A stretch of DNA of 64,000 bases, taken from NCBI GenBank assembly GCA_903832055.1, contig CAILAC010000013.1:248001-312000 (forward strand), written 5' to 3'. The stretch comes from an uncultured Acidobacteriota bacterium (GTDB taxonomy: Bacteria > Acidobacteriota > Terriglobia > Terriglobales > Acidobacteriaceae). Numbering within the stretch: position 1 is the first letter of the stretch; each line of letters opens with the position of its first letter. The notes under the pieces are model-generated. The model was not told where the DNA came from, did no database searches, and saw only the letters and a program-made list of their open reading frames with translations. A program made the translations under genes and the position numbers. Below are positions 54,321 through 63,199 of this stretch, one piece after another.

Positions 54321-54866
54321 GTGAAACTCATCGGCCAAACCAAAATCACCACCGTCGAAGAACCCGACCGCCTGCAATTCATCTTGACCCGCGAACACGG
54401 CTGGCTTGACGTTGTTGCCGGACCTATTCTGCTAACAGGCTTCGCGGTATATTCGTTCATCGCGCAAAGTTGGTGGTTTCTATTCTTCTGCGGAATAGGT
54501 TTCGTATATATGGTCGCTACTTATCTGAACGGCCCGGTAACAACACTCTTTGTTTCTGACGAAGGAATAGAAGCAAGCGGAAATCTAGGTCGTGCATTCA
54601 TTACACATGCGAGGATTGAAGCCGACAGGGTAGAGACCTTGGGATATTTCGGCGGCAGCGGAGAAGATGGAACACCCGGACTGTACGTGAATCGAACTGA
54701 GCTTCTCGCCAAACTGAATGAACGGGAGGCTGATAGCATCTCGTTCGCAGTCCGAAAACGATTTCCGTTGCTTGAACGAGGCGACCAATCTTCAACCTCA
54801 CTACTTCACGGCGAAGATAGCGGTATCACCACCCTCGGCCTCTCCAGCCGCTCACCAGAACGCTAA
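54321..54866 (+). CDS. Hypothetical membrane protein
   Basis: A 181-residue protein that I do not recognise. The first half has two hydrophobic segments (VVAGPILLTGFAVYSFIAQ and WWFLFFCGIGFVYMVATYL); the second half is a soluble domain with TTLFVSDEGIEASGNLG and TELLAKLNEREADSISFAVRKR. The layout resembles small PH-like membrane proteins, but I would not assign the fold. The GTG start lies inside a weak context. It is more AT-rich than the genes around it, as if acquired. Confidence 0.55.
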   Translation: MKLIGQTKITTVEEPDRLQFILTREHGWLDVVAGPILLTGFAVYSFIAQSWWFLFFCGIGFVYMVATYLNGPVTTLFVSDEGIEASGNLGRAFITHARIEADRVETLGYFGGSGEDGTPGLYVNRTELLAKLNEREADSISFAVRKRFPLLERGDQSSTSLLHGEDSGITTLGLSSRSPER

Positions 54867-54896
54867 GTCTGCCCCCACCTTTACAATCAAAAAGAC

Positions 54897-56255
54897 ATGA
54901 TCAAAGCCACCCCCACGCACGCCGAAGCCACCTTAGCCGCCCTCAAGAACAAATTCGAAACCCGCGAAGCCCGCATCGGTATCGTCGGCATGGGCTACGT
55001 AGGCCTCCCGCTTGCCCTCCTCTTTTCCGACGAAGGCTTCCGCGTCACCGGCTTCGATATCGCCGCAGAAAAAGTAGAAACCCTCAACGCCGGCGGCAGC
55101 TACATCGTCCGCATCAGCCCGGCAAGCATCCAGCAAGCCCAGACCAAAGGCTTTTGCGCCACCTCGAACTACGGCGATGTCGCCGAGATGGACGCCGTCA
55201 TCATTTGCGTCCCCACTCCGTTGAACGAGTACCACGAGCCAGACCTGAGCTACGTCACCGGCACCGTCGAGTCAATCGCCCCTTACGTCAAAGAGGGCCA
55301 GCTGATTGTCCTGGAAAGCACCACCTACCCCGGCACCACCGAAGAACTGGTAGTCCCGCGCTTGGAATCCGGCAACAAGGCCAACCTGAAAGTAGCCCGC
55401 ACCAAGGAAGAGGGCGGCATCCACGTAGCCTTCAGTCCCGAGCGCGAAGACCCCGGCAACGACACCGTCGCCCGCCACGACATTCCCAAGGTCGTCGGCG
55501 GCTGCGGTCCCATCGCCAGCTCTCTCGCCGCCGCCATGTACGGCAGCATCTTCCGCCGCGTCATCCCTGTCAGCTCGCCCTCCGTCGCCGAGATGACCAA
55601 GCTCCTCGAAAACATCTACCGCTGCGTCAACATCGCCCTCGTCAACGAACTCAAGCAGCTCTGCATGAAGATGGGCATCGACATCCACGAGGTCATCGAC
55701 GCCGCCAAAACCAAACCCTTCGGCTTCCAGGCCTTCTACCCCGGCCCCGGCCTCGGCGGCCACTGCATTCCCATCGACCCCTTCTACCTCAGTTGGAAAG
55801 CCAAGCAGTTCGACTTCCACACCCGCTTCATCGAGCTCGCCGGCGAAGTCAACACCGCCATGCCCTACTTCGTCCTCGACCAGATCGCCGCCGGCCTCAA
55901 CGACCACAGCAAATCCATCAAGGGCAGCAAGATAATGGTCCTGGGATTAGCCTACAAACGCGACATCGACGACCTTCGCGAATCCCCCAGCCTCACCATT
56001 CTCGAACTACTCCGCGAACGCGGAGCCAAAGTAGCCTACAACGACCCCTTCTTCCCAAAAGTAGGCCACGGCCGCCACTACGCCCTCAACATGACCAACA
56101 CCCCATTGGATAACCTAAGCGAATACGACGCGGTAGTAATAGTCACCGACCACACCAGCTATAACTACAAAGAAATAGTCGATCAATCCCAGCTAGTAAT
56201 AGACACCAGAAACGCCACCAAAGGCATCACCGCACAAAATATCCTCCGATGCTGA
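54897..56255 (+). CDS. UDP-sugar dehydrogenase (WbpA/UDP-GlcNAc 6-dehydrogenase type)
   Basis: A 452-residue nucleotide-sugar dehydrogenase that oxidises a UDP-sugar to a UDP-uronic acid in two steps with NAD. Visible are the Rossmann GIVGMGYVGLPLA, ICVPTPLNEYHEPDL, the VLESTTYPGTTEE loop, the KLLENIYRCVNIALVNEL helix and the catalytic Cys in PGPGLGGHCIPIDPFYLSW. The GGHCIPIDP form is typical of WbpA/WbpO-type enzymes. It would supply an acidic sugar to the exopolysaccharide. The ATG at 56249 of the next gene overlaps its end. Confidence 0.92.
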   Translation: MIKATPTHAEATLAALKNKFETREARIGIVGMGYVGLPLALLFSDEGFRVTGFDIAAEKVETLNAGGSYIVRISPASIQQAQTKGFCATSNYGDVAEMDAVIICVPTPLNEYHEPDLSYVTGTVESIAPYVKEGQLIVLESTTYPGTTEELVVPRLESGNKANLKVARTKEEGGIHVAFSPEREDPGNDTVARHDIPKVVGGCGPIASSLAAAMYGSIFRRVIPVSSPSVAEMTKLLENIYRCVNIALVNELKQLCMKMGIDIHEVIDAAKTKPFGFQAFYPGPGLGGHCIPIDPFYLSWKAKQFDFHTRFIELAGEVNTAMPYFVLDQIAAGLNDHSKSIKGSKIMVLGLAYKRDIDDLRESPSLTILELLRERGAKVAYNDPFFPKVGHGRHYALNMTNTPLDNLSEYDAVVIVTDHTSYNYKEIVDQSQLVIDTRNATKGITAQNILRC

Positions 56256-56272
56256 CATCAATCGAAGATACG

Positions 56273-56728
56273 ATGACCACCATCCGCCCAGCCACCCCAT
56301 CCGACTACGACCAGTGGCTCCCGCTATGGCAGGGATATAACGCCTTTTACGGCCGCTCCGGCGCTACAGCGCTCTCCGATGAAGTGACTCAGACCACCTG
56401 GTCCCGTTTTCTCGATCCCGCGGAACCCATGCACTGCCTCGTAGCCGAGCAGAACGGAAAGCTTGTCGGACTCGTCCATTCCATCTTTCACCGGACCACG
56501 ATTTCAGTAGCTCTTACCTGCTACCTGCAAGACCTGTTCACGCAAAAAGAAGTCCGAGGCCAGGGCATTGGACGAAAGCTCATCGAGGCGGTCTACCTGC
56601 AGGCCAGCCAGGCAGGTTCTGCCCGGGTCTACTGGCTAACCCACGAGACCAATGAAGTCGCCACGAAGCTTTATGACAGAATCGCCGAAAAATCCGGCTT
56701 TGTCGTTTATCGCATGCCTATTACCTAA
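56273..56728 (+). CDS. GNAT family N-acetyltransferase
   Basis: A 151-residue single GNAT domain. The start TIRPATPSDYDQWLPLW and the acetyl-CoA loop LQDLFTQKEVRGQGIGRKLIEAV (with RGQGIG) are typical, then a late YWLTHETNEVATKLYDRI. It may acetylate a small amine or an amino sugar; the substrate is not known. An upstream ATG at 56249 overlaps the dehydrogenase end and gives 8 more residues, but the ATG at 56273 fits the usual GNAT N-terminus. Confidence 0.85.
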   Translation: MTTIRPATPSDYDQWLPLWQGYNAFYGRSGATALSDEVTQTTWSRFLDPAEPMHCLVAEQNGKLVGLVHSIFHRTTISVALTCYLQDLFTQKEVRGQGIGRKLIEAVYLQASQAGSARVYWLTHETNEVATKLYDRIAEKSGFVVYRMPIT

Positions 56729-56796
56729 GTCTCTCAACCAAGCAGTGACCGAGAGCACCAGCTCATCGCTGCTGAATCGAAACTTTTCTCGGCACA

Positions 56797-58872
56797 TTAC
56801 TGTTTCGGCATCAGTTCGCTCTGCCATCGCTCCGTCAACAGTTCAACTACCGGATCTCGCTGTCTGTCGATGCGAAGAGCCTCTTTTGTCCGAGATCCAT
56901 TCCTGGCCAGAAATGCCTTTTCCAATGGACTCTGATGCAGTTCTTGATGGGCTAAAAATCGTTCTATAACACCGTTGGCTACCGGCTGTGATTTCTGCGC
57001 ATCCCAGCTTTTAGACATCACTGACATTTCCATATCCAACAAAACATACGCCGCAAGCGCTCCCAGCGCCGTTTTTGGATTCAACGGGTCAGCGGGATAT
57101 TTGTAGTTCTCTGTCCACCTCACGACTTCGCTGCCCGGCATTGGTCGGGCAATCCCGTATCCCTGACCAAAATCCGCACCGAGAATCGCCGCCGCCTCGA
57201 TCATCCCCAGATTTTCCAGCCCTTCTACCACGACAACCGTGTCAAAGCCGTGGGCCAGCCGCGTCAGGTGCAAGATGAACTCAAGCGCTTTCAACGGCTT
57301 GTGCAATGCACTCCTCACCAATCCCTGATCGATCTTCACCTCGTCGAAGCTGTATTGCTCCATGCGCAACAGCGAACTATGCCCCGACCCAAGATCATCC
57401 TGTGCCAACCGTATTCCCCGCTCATTGAGGCGTCGCAAAAATGCCAGGCCCTGCTCCTTCTGCGCGCATCTGTCTTCAGTTTCCAGCATCTCGAGTTGCA
57501 GCCGGCTGGGGGACAATCCGCCTACCTCCAGGGTTTCAAACAGCTCCTTCTCATAGCGTTCGTCGCTGACGCCTGCCGCCGGAAAGTTGATCGCAAACTG
57601 CGCAATCAGCCCGGCCGATTCAAACGTCTTGGCGTCTGCACAAATCTGTTTCAAACCAAGCTGAAAGAGCTGCAACAACTCCTCCTCGCCAAAGGCAGGC
57701 AAAAAACGTGCCGGCGAAAACAACTTCCCATCGCGTCCTCGAAGCCGCGCCAACGCCTCCAGTCGGTCGAGCTTGCCGCTTCGCAGGTCGATGATCGGCT
57801 GATAGAGCATTTCGACCTGATGTTCATCCAGCAGATCGCGATAAACCTTTTGCTCCTGAAGCGAAATCACCATTGCATCTTTCCACCGTTGAACTCCGTA
57901 CCCGAGCGCCCTCTGCACATGCGACAAAAAGCCATTCAACCTCGGTGCTGAAAAATATCCCGGCCACCTGCTGTAGAGGCTCAGTATTGCGATTGACTGT
58001 CCCATCTCATTCAAAACGGGCACTGCAGCACTCGAGCGAAAACCAAGTTCTTTGCCCGGTATCAGCCAGGGATTCGATTCATCAGGAATCGACCAGCTAT
58101 TCGAAATCTTGATCTGTCCACTGCGCCAGGCCCTTCCCCCTGGACCCTGCCCTGTCTGCAATCGATCATGAATGCTCATCCGCGGAATCGTCCCCAAATC
58201 CATCCCGTGGCTGTAAACCTCGGCATCCTTGCCAAAGGTCGCTTCAACCTGCACTTCCCCTTCAGCGTCCGCGCGGCCAAATATCATGCAGACGTCACCG
58301 TCCAGCTCCCCTGTCACTGCCATCACCGTTCGCACAAGATCTGTCAGGTTGCCTGCCCTTGATATCGCCCGATCAACGCTTGCCTGCGACGCGTCAATGC
58401 GTCGGTCGATTTGTCCATAAACTGAGAATTGAAATTCCATGTCAAAAAAGATTCGCTGGGAAGCAATATCCATAAATTTGCCCCGCAAATCTTCGCGAGC
58501 AATGGCGGCGGCGAGCATCTCGCGGATACGCACCAGATACATGCCATACGTCTGAACCAGCCACAGAACGTCCAACCCGACCAAAGCATGCACCCGCCCC
58601 ACGTGCCGCGCAGCTGAGGCATGCGCATCCTGAGTTAATGATGGTGAAAGCAGCATGATGAGGTATTGAGCCTGGCGCTTCCTCAAGCTCTCCATCTCTT
58701 CCGCGCTAAGGGCCAGAAGAATTTCAGAGCCGTGATGCCATTCCAATAGGGTTGCGTAGAAACTTGTAGCAAAATCTTCAGCTAGCTCTATCGTTAATGC
58801 TTCAACAGATTTAAGTATTGGGATTACCGCTTCGCCGTATACCTGTTGTGCCTCTTCTCTACCATATTGCAT
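56797..58872 (-). CDS. Globin-GAF-EAL cyclic-di-GMP phosphodiesterase
   Basis: A 691-residue cytosolic signalling protein. Residues 1-160 look like a globin-coupled sensor: ARHVGRVHALVGLDVLWLVQ is the proximal-histidine helix pattern (H95). A GAF-like domain follows (about 180-330; VAVTGELDGDVCMIFG to SILSLYSRWPG). The EAL domain (about 345-600) keeps E372 in LEALARLR, the Asn in FAINFP, the Glu in LEMLETE, D492-D493 in AQDDLGSGHSS, Lys in VKIDQGLV, the Glu in VVVEGLEN and GADFGQGYG. All catalytic positions appear present, so it probably cleaves c-di-GMP. A C-terminal tail of about 80 residues is unknown. Heme-gas control is inference. Confidence 0.85.
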   Translation of the reverse strand: MQYGREEAQQVYGEAVIPILKSVEALTIELAEDFATSFYATLLEWHHGSEILLALSAEEMESLRKRQAQYLIMLLSPSLTQDAHASAARHVGRVHALVGLDVLWLVQTYGMYLVRIREMLAAAIAREDLRGKFMDIASQRIFFDMEFQFSVYGQIDRRIDASQASVDRAISRAGNLTDLVRTVMAVTGELDGDVCMIFGRADAEGEVQVEATFGKDAEVYSHGMDLGTIPRMSIHDRLQTGQGPGGRAWRSGQIKISNSWSIPDESNPWLIPGKELGFRSSAAVPVLNEMGQSIAILSLYSRWPGYFSAPRLNGFLSHVQRALGYGVQRWKDAMVISLQEQKVYRDLLDEHQVEMLYQPIIDLRSGKLDRLEALARLRGRDGKLFSPARFLPAFGEEELLQLFQLGLKQICADAKTFESAGLIAQFAINFPAAGVSDERYEKELFETLEVGGLSPSRLQLEMLETEDRCAQKEQGLAFLRRLNERGIRLAQDDLGSGHSSLLRMEQYSFDEVKIDQGLVRSALHKPLKALEFILHLTRLAHGFDTVVVVEGLENLGMIEAAAILGADFGQGYGIARPMPGSEVVRWTENYKYPADPLNPKTALGALAAYVLLDMEMSVMSKSWDAQKSQPVANGVIERFLAHQELHQSPLEKAFLARNGSRTKEALRIDRQRDPVVELLTERWQSELMPKQ

Positions 58873-59053
58873 TTGCGCTCCAATTCTGTTCTCGGCGCTT
58901 ACCCTTGGAGATGTATCGAACCCCAGAAATCAGTTTGGATATTTCATGTAACCACAGTACTCCAGATTTTCAGAAAAATATATAACAAGTAATGCCCTTA
59001 TCCCACTAAAGACACTTACTACGTATGCTTTTGCATTCGTGAATCTGCGCTCG

Positions 59054-59674
59054 TCAGACCAGACGCGATCGAGCAAACACTGCCAGCTCTTGCGATATCC
59101 ACTCCCCCCTCACCATCCAGAAGATGCGTTTATTCTGTAACTTACATGGTAACTTCTCAACCGGAAATCCACCGGTAAGCACCAGGGCATCGGCCTCGTC
59201 AACACTCTCCCAGAGCGATTGCTTCCAATCCTCCACCAGCGAGCCAAGCACAGCCAGCCTCAAAAATTTCTCCCCGGCACCAACAATTACATCCAGTGAA
59301 CTTTGATTCGACTCCAGCACCAGCCCGTCCGTTTGTGGCAGATGAACCTTACTCAGCCAATCCAGAGCCCAGTCTGGATCGCCGTCCGGCGCCCCGGCCG
59401 CAATGAATGACCGCGCCGCACCCGCCTTGAGGTAGCGCCCGGTATCCTTTTCAGAATCCCGATTCGTCTCCTCCCAGACTCCCGCGCCTGTTCCGTGCTC
59501 ATGCGCCGTGAGTTTCACAGCCACCCAGCGCAACTCCGGCATCGCCCGCACCAGCGCACAACCCACCGCCGTCTTACCCGACCTGCGACCACTCCCGGAA
59601 ATCACCAGTACAGCCAAAGCGTATGTCCCTTCAACCGCGCAATTTGGGTGCCCAATATCCGGATTTTCAGACAT
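59054..59674 (-). CDS. MobB-like P-loop protein
   Basis: A 206-residue protein with a Walker A GSGRRSGKTA, near the start of the real fold, followed by AVKLTAHEHG and later DALVLTGGFPVEK. It resembles the MobB/dethiobiotin-synthase type of small P-loop proteins; the nucleotide and role are unknown. The first 19 residues (from ATG at 59674) overlap a GGGTGCCCA-type repeat, and a TTG at 59617 with GAAGGG upstream would give a protein starting at the P-loop. It lies 30 bases after lpxD on the same strand. Confidence 0.65.
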   Translation of the reverse strand: MSENPDIGHPNCAVEGTYALAVLVISGSGRRSGKTAVGCALVRAMPELRWVAVKLTAHEHGTGAGVWEETNRDSEKDTGRYLKAGAARSFIAAGAPDGDPDWALDWLSKVHLPQTDGLVLESNQSSLDVIVGAGEKFLRLAVLGSLVEDWKQSLWESVDEADALVLTGGFPVEKLPCKLQNKRIFWMVRGEWISQELAVFARSRLV

Positions 59675-59704
59675 GGGAACCGCAAATCTCCGCGCGCTCA
59701 GCCC

Positions 59705-60706
59705 CTAATCCTTCTTCCGCCGAGCCAGCCTGCTCAAAGTGGCCAACTCACGCAGATACTCCCGCAGCGGCTTTGCCGGAGTTCCCCAAAGCACCGTGCC
59801 TGTCGTGTCCACAGTCTTGCCTGAGAGCACCCCAGCCTGCCCGCCCAGAATCACCCCCGGGCCCACATGCGCATGGTCCCCAATCCCTACCTGCCCGGCA
59901 AGAATCGCCCCCTTGCCCACGGTCGATGACCCCGATATCCCCGTCAGCGAAGCAATCACCACATCCTCGCCAATATCGCAGTTGTGCCCAATATGCACCA
60001 GGTTGTCTATCTTCGTACCCCGCCGAATCCGCGTCTCCGCTAAAGCCCCGCGATCGATCGTAGTATTCGCTCCAATCTCCACATCATCCTCGATCACCAG
60101 CGTCCCCTGCTGCGGAAACTGCGTATAAGCCCCAGTCTCCCGATCCCGCACATAGCCAAACCCATCCGCCCCCAAAACAGCCCCGGCATGAACAACAACG
60201 CGATTCCCAATCTTTGCGAACGGATAGATCACCGCTCTCGGGTGAATTCGGCAATGTTCACCAATTTGTACCCTCTCACCGAGCACAACTCCGGCCTCAA
60301 CACGCGTGCGATCGCCAATCGTCACCTCTTCGCCAATAGCTGCTCCAGGTCCAATCGATACCTCGTACCCCAGCTTCGCCGAAGCAGCAACAAGGGCGGT
60401 TGCGTGTATCCCTGACACAACTAGAGGATCTTCCAGCAGTTTCGCAGCCTGGGCAAACCACAGACGAGGTTGCTTGGCAGCAATCACCGCAGTCCATCCA
60501 TTCCAAGCCGTCGGCGCATACCCCTCTGGCACCACCGCTGCACCTGCGCCTCGACGTACCGCCAATTCCGCGCCCGCCGCAGTGTCGCCGAACGTCAGCA
60601 CACTTTGATCCGCACCGTCCGCCGAGCCAACGCAAAACACATCCATCCCCGCATCGCCACGGATCAGTTCCCCGCCCAGCCGCTCAATCAACTCCCCAAC
60701 CGTCAC
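59705..60706 (-). CDS. lpxD: UDP-3-O-acylglucosamine N-acyltransferase
   Basis: LpxD adds the second acyl chain to UDP-3-O-acyl-glucosamine, the third step of lipid A synthesis. The 333-residue protein has the N-terminal uridine-binding domain and a left-handed beta-helix of hexapeptide repeats (for example [20 protein letters not shown] and [20 protein letters not shown]). The active His lies in [13 protein letters not shown]. The long frame to 60757 is not needed: AGGAGA lies 6 bases before a GTG at 60706. The repeat at 60730-60772 lies directly upstream. Confidence 0.93.
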   Translation of the reverse strand: MTVGELIERLGGELIRGDAGMDVFCVGSADGADQSVLTFGDTAAGAELAVRRGAGAAVVPEGYAPTAWNGWTAVIAAKQPRLWFAQAAKLLEDPLVVSGIHATALVAASAKLGYEVSIGPGAAIGEEVTIGDRTRVEAGVVLGERVQIGEHCRIHPRAVIYPFAKIGNRVVVHAGAVLGADGFGYVRDRETGAYTQFPQQGTLVIEDDVEIGANTTIDRGALAETRIRRGTKIDNLVHIGHNCDIGEDVVIASLTGISGSSTVGKGAILAGQVGIGDHAHVGPGVILGGQAGVLSGKTVDTTGTVLWGTPAKPLREYLRELATLSRLARRKKD

Positions 60707-60729
60707 AAATCTCTCCTGAGAACAAAAGC

Positions 60730-60772
60730 GGGTGCCCCATCTTCGGCGCAGTTTCATCGCGCTTAAGGTGGG
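60730..60772. repeat. GGGTGCCCCA-type palindromic repeat
   Basis: GGGTGCCCCATCTT, a 24-base spacer, then AAGGTGGGA: the arms CCCATCTT and AAGGTGGG pair with one G-T. It has the same core as the units at 54091 and 8986. It sits just before the lpxD start and could be part of its leader. Confidence 0.5.
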
Positions 60773-60833
60773 ATACTTTGTATCTAAAGCACTTTATAGT
60801 CTTTCCACAATCCGTTCATCAAACAAATCTCAA

Positions 60834-61733
60834 CTAATAAACCGGCATCTCCCCAGCACGCCGCGTCTTCCAGCGCCGATGTATCCACAACCACTGCTCA
60901 GGATACCGCCGCACCCAACTCTCAATCACCCCTGTACATTGCTGCGTAAGGGCCACAATATCCCCCTCACGATCCCCCGTCACCACCGGCTCTATCGGCT
61001 CCCCAAAGTGCAGAACATATTGACCCTCGGCTTCTTCCCAAACCAGAAAGCCCGGCACCACGGATGCCTCCGTCTTCAGAGCGACACGTGCCAGCCCACT
61101 CGCAGTACATGCCTGCCTGCCAAAAAAGTCAACGAACACCCCCTGAGGAGGCGTCATGTTCGTATCCATCAGAATTCCCACCGACTCCCCCGCGCGCATC
61201 GCCGTCAGCAAACCCCGCGCAAAGTCGTCCTTGTGCATCACCCGATTCCCATGCAGGCAGCGAATCCGGTTCACAAACCGGTCCAGCAGCTCGTTATCGA
61301 GCCGCCGGATAACCATTCCCATCGGGTGCCCCATCAGCGAGTGATAAAAGCTCGACAGCTCCCACGCACCCAGGTGCCCGGTCAGAATCAGCACTCCTTT
61401 ACCGCGCGCCTCAGCCGCAACAAAGTTCTGCAACCCCTCATAGCGGATCCAGTTCTTTGTGTTTCGCTCAGAATAACGCTCCATCCGGCAAAACTCGGCC
61501 AGTTGCCACCCCAGGCTGCGATACACGCCTCGCAGAATTCGCTCGCGATCGGCCAGTGGCATCGACGGATAAGCGATTTCCAGATTCCTCAGCCCGGTGC
61601 GTCGCAGCCTCCGCAAAAGGACATACACCGCACGGCCCAGTCCGGCTCCCAGTAAGCGCGCCACCCCGCGAGGTAACAGCCCAAGCCCCCGAGCAACGCA
61701 CCATACCAGCGCAAATTCAAAGTGTTTCTTCAT
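60834..61733 (-). CDS. Lipid A-type acyltransferase (LpxL/HtrB family)
   Basis: A 299-residue inner-membrane enzyme of the LpxL/LpxM superfamily, which transfers a secondary acyl chain to lipid A precursors. The H-x4-D/E motif is HLGAWE, followed by RRLDNELLDRFVNRIR and a late GILMDTNMTPPQGVFVDFFG loop, all family features. The N-terminal segment LGLLPRGVARLLG is the membrane anchor. It is upstream of lpxD on the same strand, separated by 127 bases that include the repeat, so a joint lipid A role is likely. Confidence 0.9.
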   Translation of the reverse strand: MKKHFEFALVWCVARGLGLLPRGVARLLGAGLGRAVYVLLRRLRRTGLRNLEIAYPSMPLADRERILRGVYRSLGWQLAEFCRMERYSERNTKNWIRYEGLQNFVAAEARGKGVLILTGHLGAWELSSFYHSLMGHPMGMVIRRLDNELLDRFVNRIRCLHGNRVMHKDDFARGLLTAMRAGESVGILMDTNMTPPQGVFVDFFGRQACTASGLARVALKTEASVVPGFLVWEEAEGQYVLHFGEPIEPVVTGDREGDIVALTQQCTGVIESWVRRYPEQWLWIHRRWKTRRAGEMPVY

Positions 61734-61876
61734 TCCGTATCAAAAGGAGAATACCCCCAAGTGTAACCGCCCGGCCAATCCCTTGGGCCACATAACGGAA
61801 AAGGGACCAGAAGATCCGGCACTGAGCTGTTTCGCCCCCTGCCGTTCCCCGGTCCCCGATTCCTCGTTCCTTGGTT

Positions 61877-62590
61877 CTACTGCGCCGCTTTGGCCGCCAC
61901 AAAGGCCTTCGCTACCGTCCGTACAAACGCCTTCGCGCCCTCAGGTACCGCAACGGTACCCTTCAGGATGCTCTGGAAGCTGTGCGCCTGCCCGTAATAA
62001 GCCTCCGTATCGTCGGTACTCTGGCTCACTGCCGCGCCGTTCAGGTCAATTCCGGCGAATAGCCCCTTGCTGCGCGAATACGTCAACAACTCCGCGCTCA
62101 TCTTCCAGTCCGTCGCCGCCTGAGAATTGCGTCCTACCGGGCCAGCCGACGCCGCTGCATCGCCACCGATCTTGAACTTGCTCTTCAACAAATCCTGGAA
62201 ACCGTGGTCATTGACCGCCACCAGCACAAGATCAGTCGACTGACCTCCGATCTGGAACCCAAATGAACCGCCGGCAATCGTAATAAACGCCGGCGCGCTC
62301 CATCCGTGGCCCGTTCGGCAGCTCACCACTCCACGCCCATACTCCGCGCCCACAAGAAAAGCGCCCTTCTTCAGCCCTGGAATCACGGCCACACAGGTCG
62401 CCTGATTGAGAATGTTCAGTGGAATCGTGTTGTCGGGTGTGTTCAAAATCTCCGACAAAACCGTCGATGCCGAATCTAACCGTTCCTGCAACACATTCCG
62501 CGAAGATGCGGCTGTTGCGACGCCTGGGATTAAAAGACCCACACACAGCGCGAAGATTGCAAATACCATTCGTGTTCCGTACGTTTTCAT
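61877..62590 (-). CDS. SYLF-domain (Ysc84-type) exported lipid-binding protein
   Basis: A 237-residue protein with an N-terminal signal peptide (VFAIFALCVGLLIPGVATAA) and a SYLF domain: the CVAVIPGLKKGAFLVGAEYGRGVVSCR start, GGSFGFQIGGQSTDLVLV, and late SKGLFAGIDLNGAAV. SYLF proteins bind phosphoinositide-type lipids in eukaryotes; the bacterial role is unclear. The start ATG at 62590 has GAAGGAG 7 bases upstream; a frame to 62770 is not needed. The upstream 600 bases are non-coding. Confidence 0.88.
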   Translation of the reverse strand: MKTYGTRMVFAIFALCVGLLIPGVATAASSRNVLQERLDSASTVLSEILNTPDNTIPLNILNQATCVAVIPGLKKGAFLVGAEYGRGVVSCRTGHGWSAPAFITIAGGSFGFQIGGQSTDLVLVAVNDHGFQDLLKSKFKIGGDAAASAGPVGRNSQAATDWKMSAELLTYSRSKGLFAGIDLNGAAVSQSTDDTEAYYGQAHSFQSILKGTVAVPEGAKAFVRTVAKAFVAAKAAQ

Positions 62591-63199
62591 GCGAGGCTCC
62601 TTCGTCTTTTGTACATTTTCATCAATCGTCGTTGGCCAGGTTGAAAATGGCTTCACACACAGGTTACAACCTGCGACACAGACATTTTCCTCGACTGCAA
62701 TTCGATCCAACCTTGCGACACCGCGCATCCGCAGCAAAGGGCAAGCTTGCCCATCCGCTTGCTCCACCACTGCTCAACGAGTAAGACGCCTGCCAGAGCA
62801 AAAGGGTTGGCATCCCTTTGCCTCTTCCGCCCCATTACCTTTCACGGACAATCACGGAAAATTCTTCAAAAACAAAAAAATAGGACTTCTGTGGCATCAT
62901 GATTTCCATGAGTCCACAGAAGTCCTTCCCCAGATCTGCGTTGTTATGAAGGTAGTTTGCAAGAGATCAGGACTTTGGACAATATAAGGAAGGGACACTG
63001 TATAAAAGTAACCATTTTTAGTAATTAACTTTTGTTAAATCAATAACATGCGAAATACAATTCATGTATCTCTTCGCGCATGATGTCAGAGCCAAGCATA
63101 GCGTATTAACTCGACATTCTCCTTTTGCGATAGCAAATAAAAATGCAATGATCGAGCAGATTTGAAAGAGTCGCAAATCGAGGCCTGATGCTTCCCACC
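62591..63199. other. 609-base non-coding region upstream of the SYLF gene
   Basis: No protein gene is supported. The first half is GC-normal; the second half (62980-63180) is strongly AT-rich with promoter-like sequence. A hairpin (CATGCGAA to TTCGCGCATG with an inner ATACA/TGTAT) is at 63047-63082. A strong minus-strand terminator is at 62866-62927 and is listed separately. A small RNA gene is a possibility. Confidence 0.45.
62866..62927 (-). terminator. Strong Rho-independent terminator with no assigned gene
   Basis: Reading the minus strand, AGGACTTCTGTGG pairs perfectly with CCACAGAAGTCCT (13 pairs), with an extra TCATG/CATGA stem inside, and is followed by a long T tract (TATTTTTTTGTTTTT). 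This is a textbook terminator. It ends transcripts coming from the right, but the nearest coding gene in that direction ends 270 bases earlier at 63200. Confidence 0.9.

Noticed and set aside
55154-56113. A long +strand frame of 319 residues inside the UDP-sugar dehydrogenase gene
   Set aside because: It is Arg/His/Pro-rich out-of-frame translation of the dehydrogenase gene, which has all its motifs in the other frame.
60732-61655. A +strand frame of 307 residues opposite the lipid A acyltransferase gene
   Set aside because: It is a Pro/His-rich antisense frame; the acyltransferase is clear on the minus strand.
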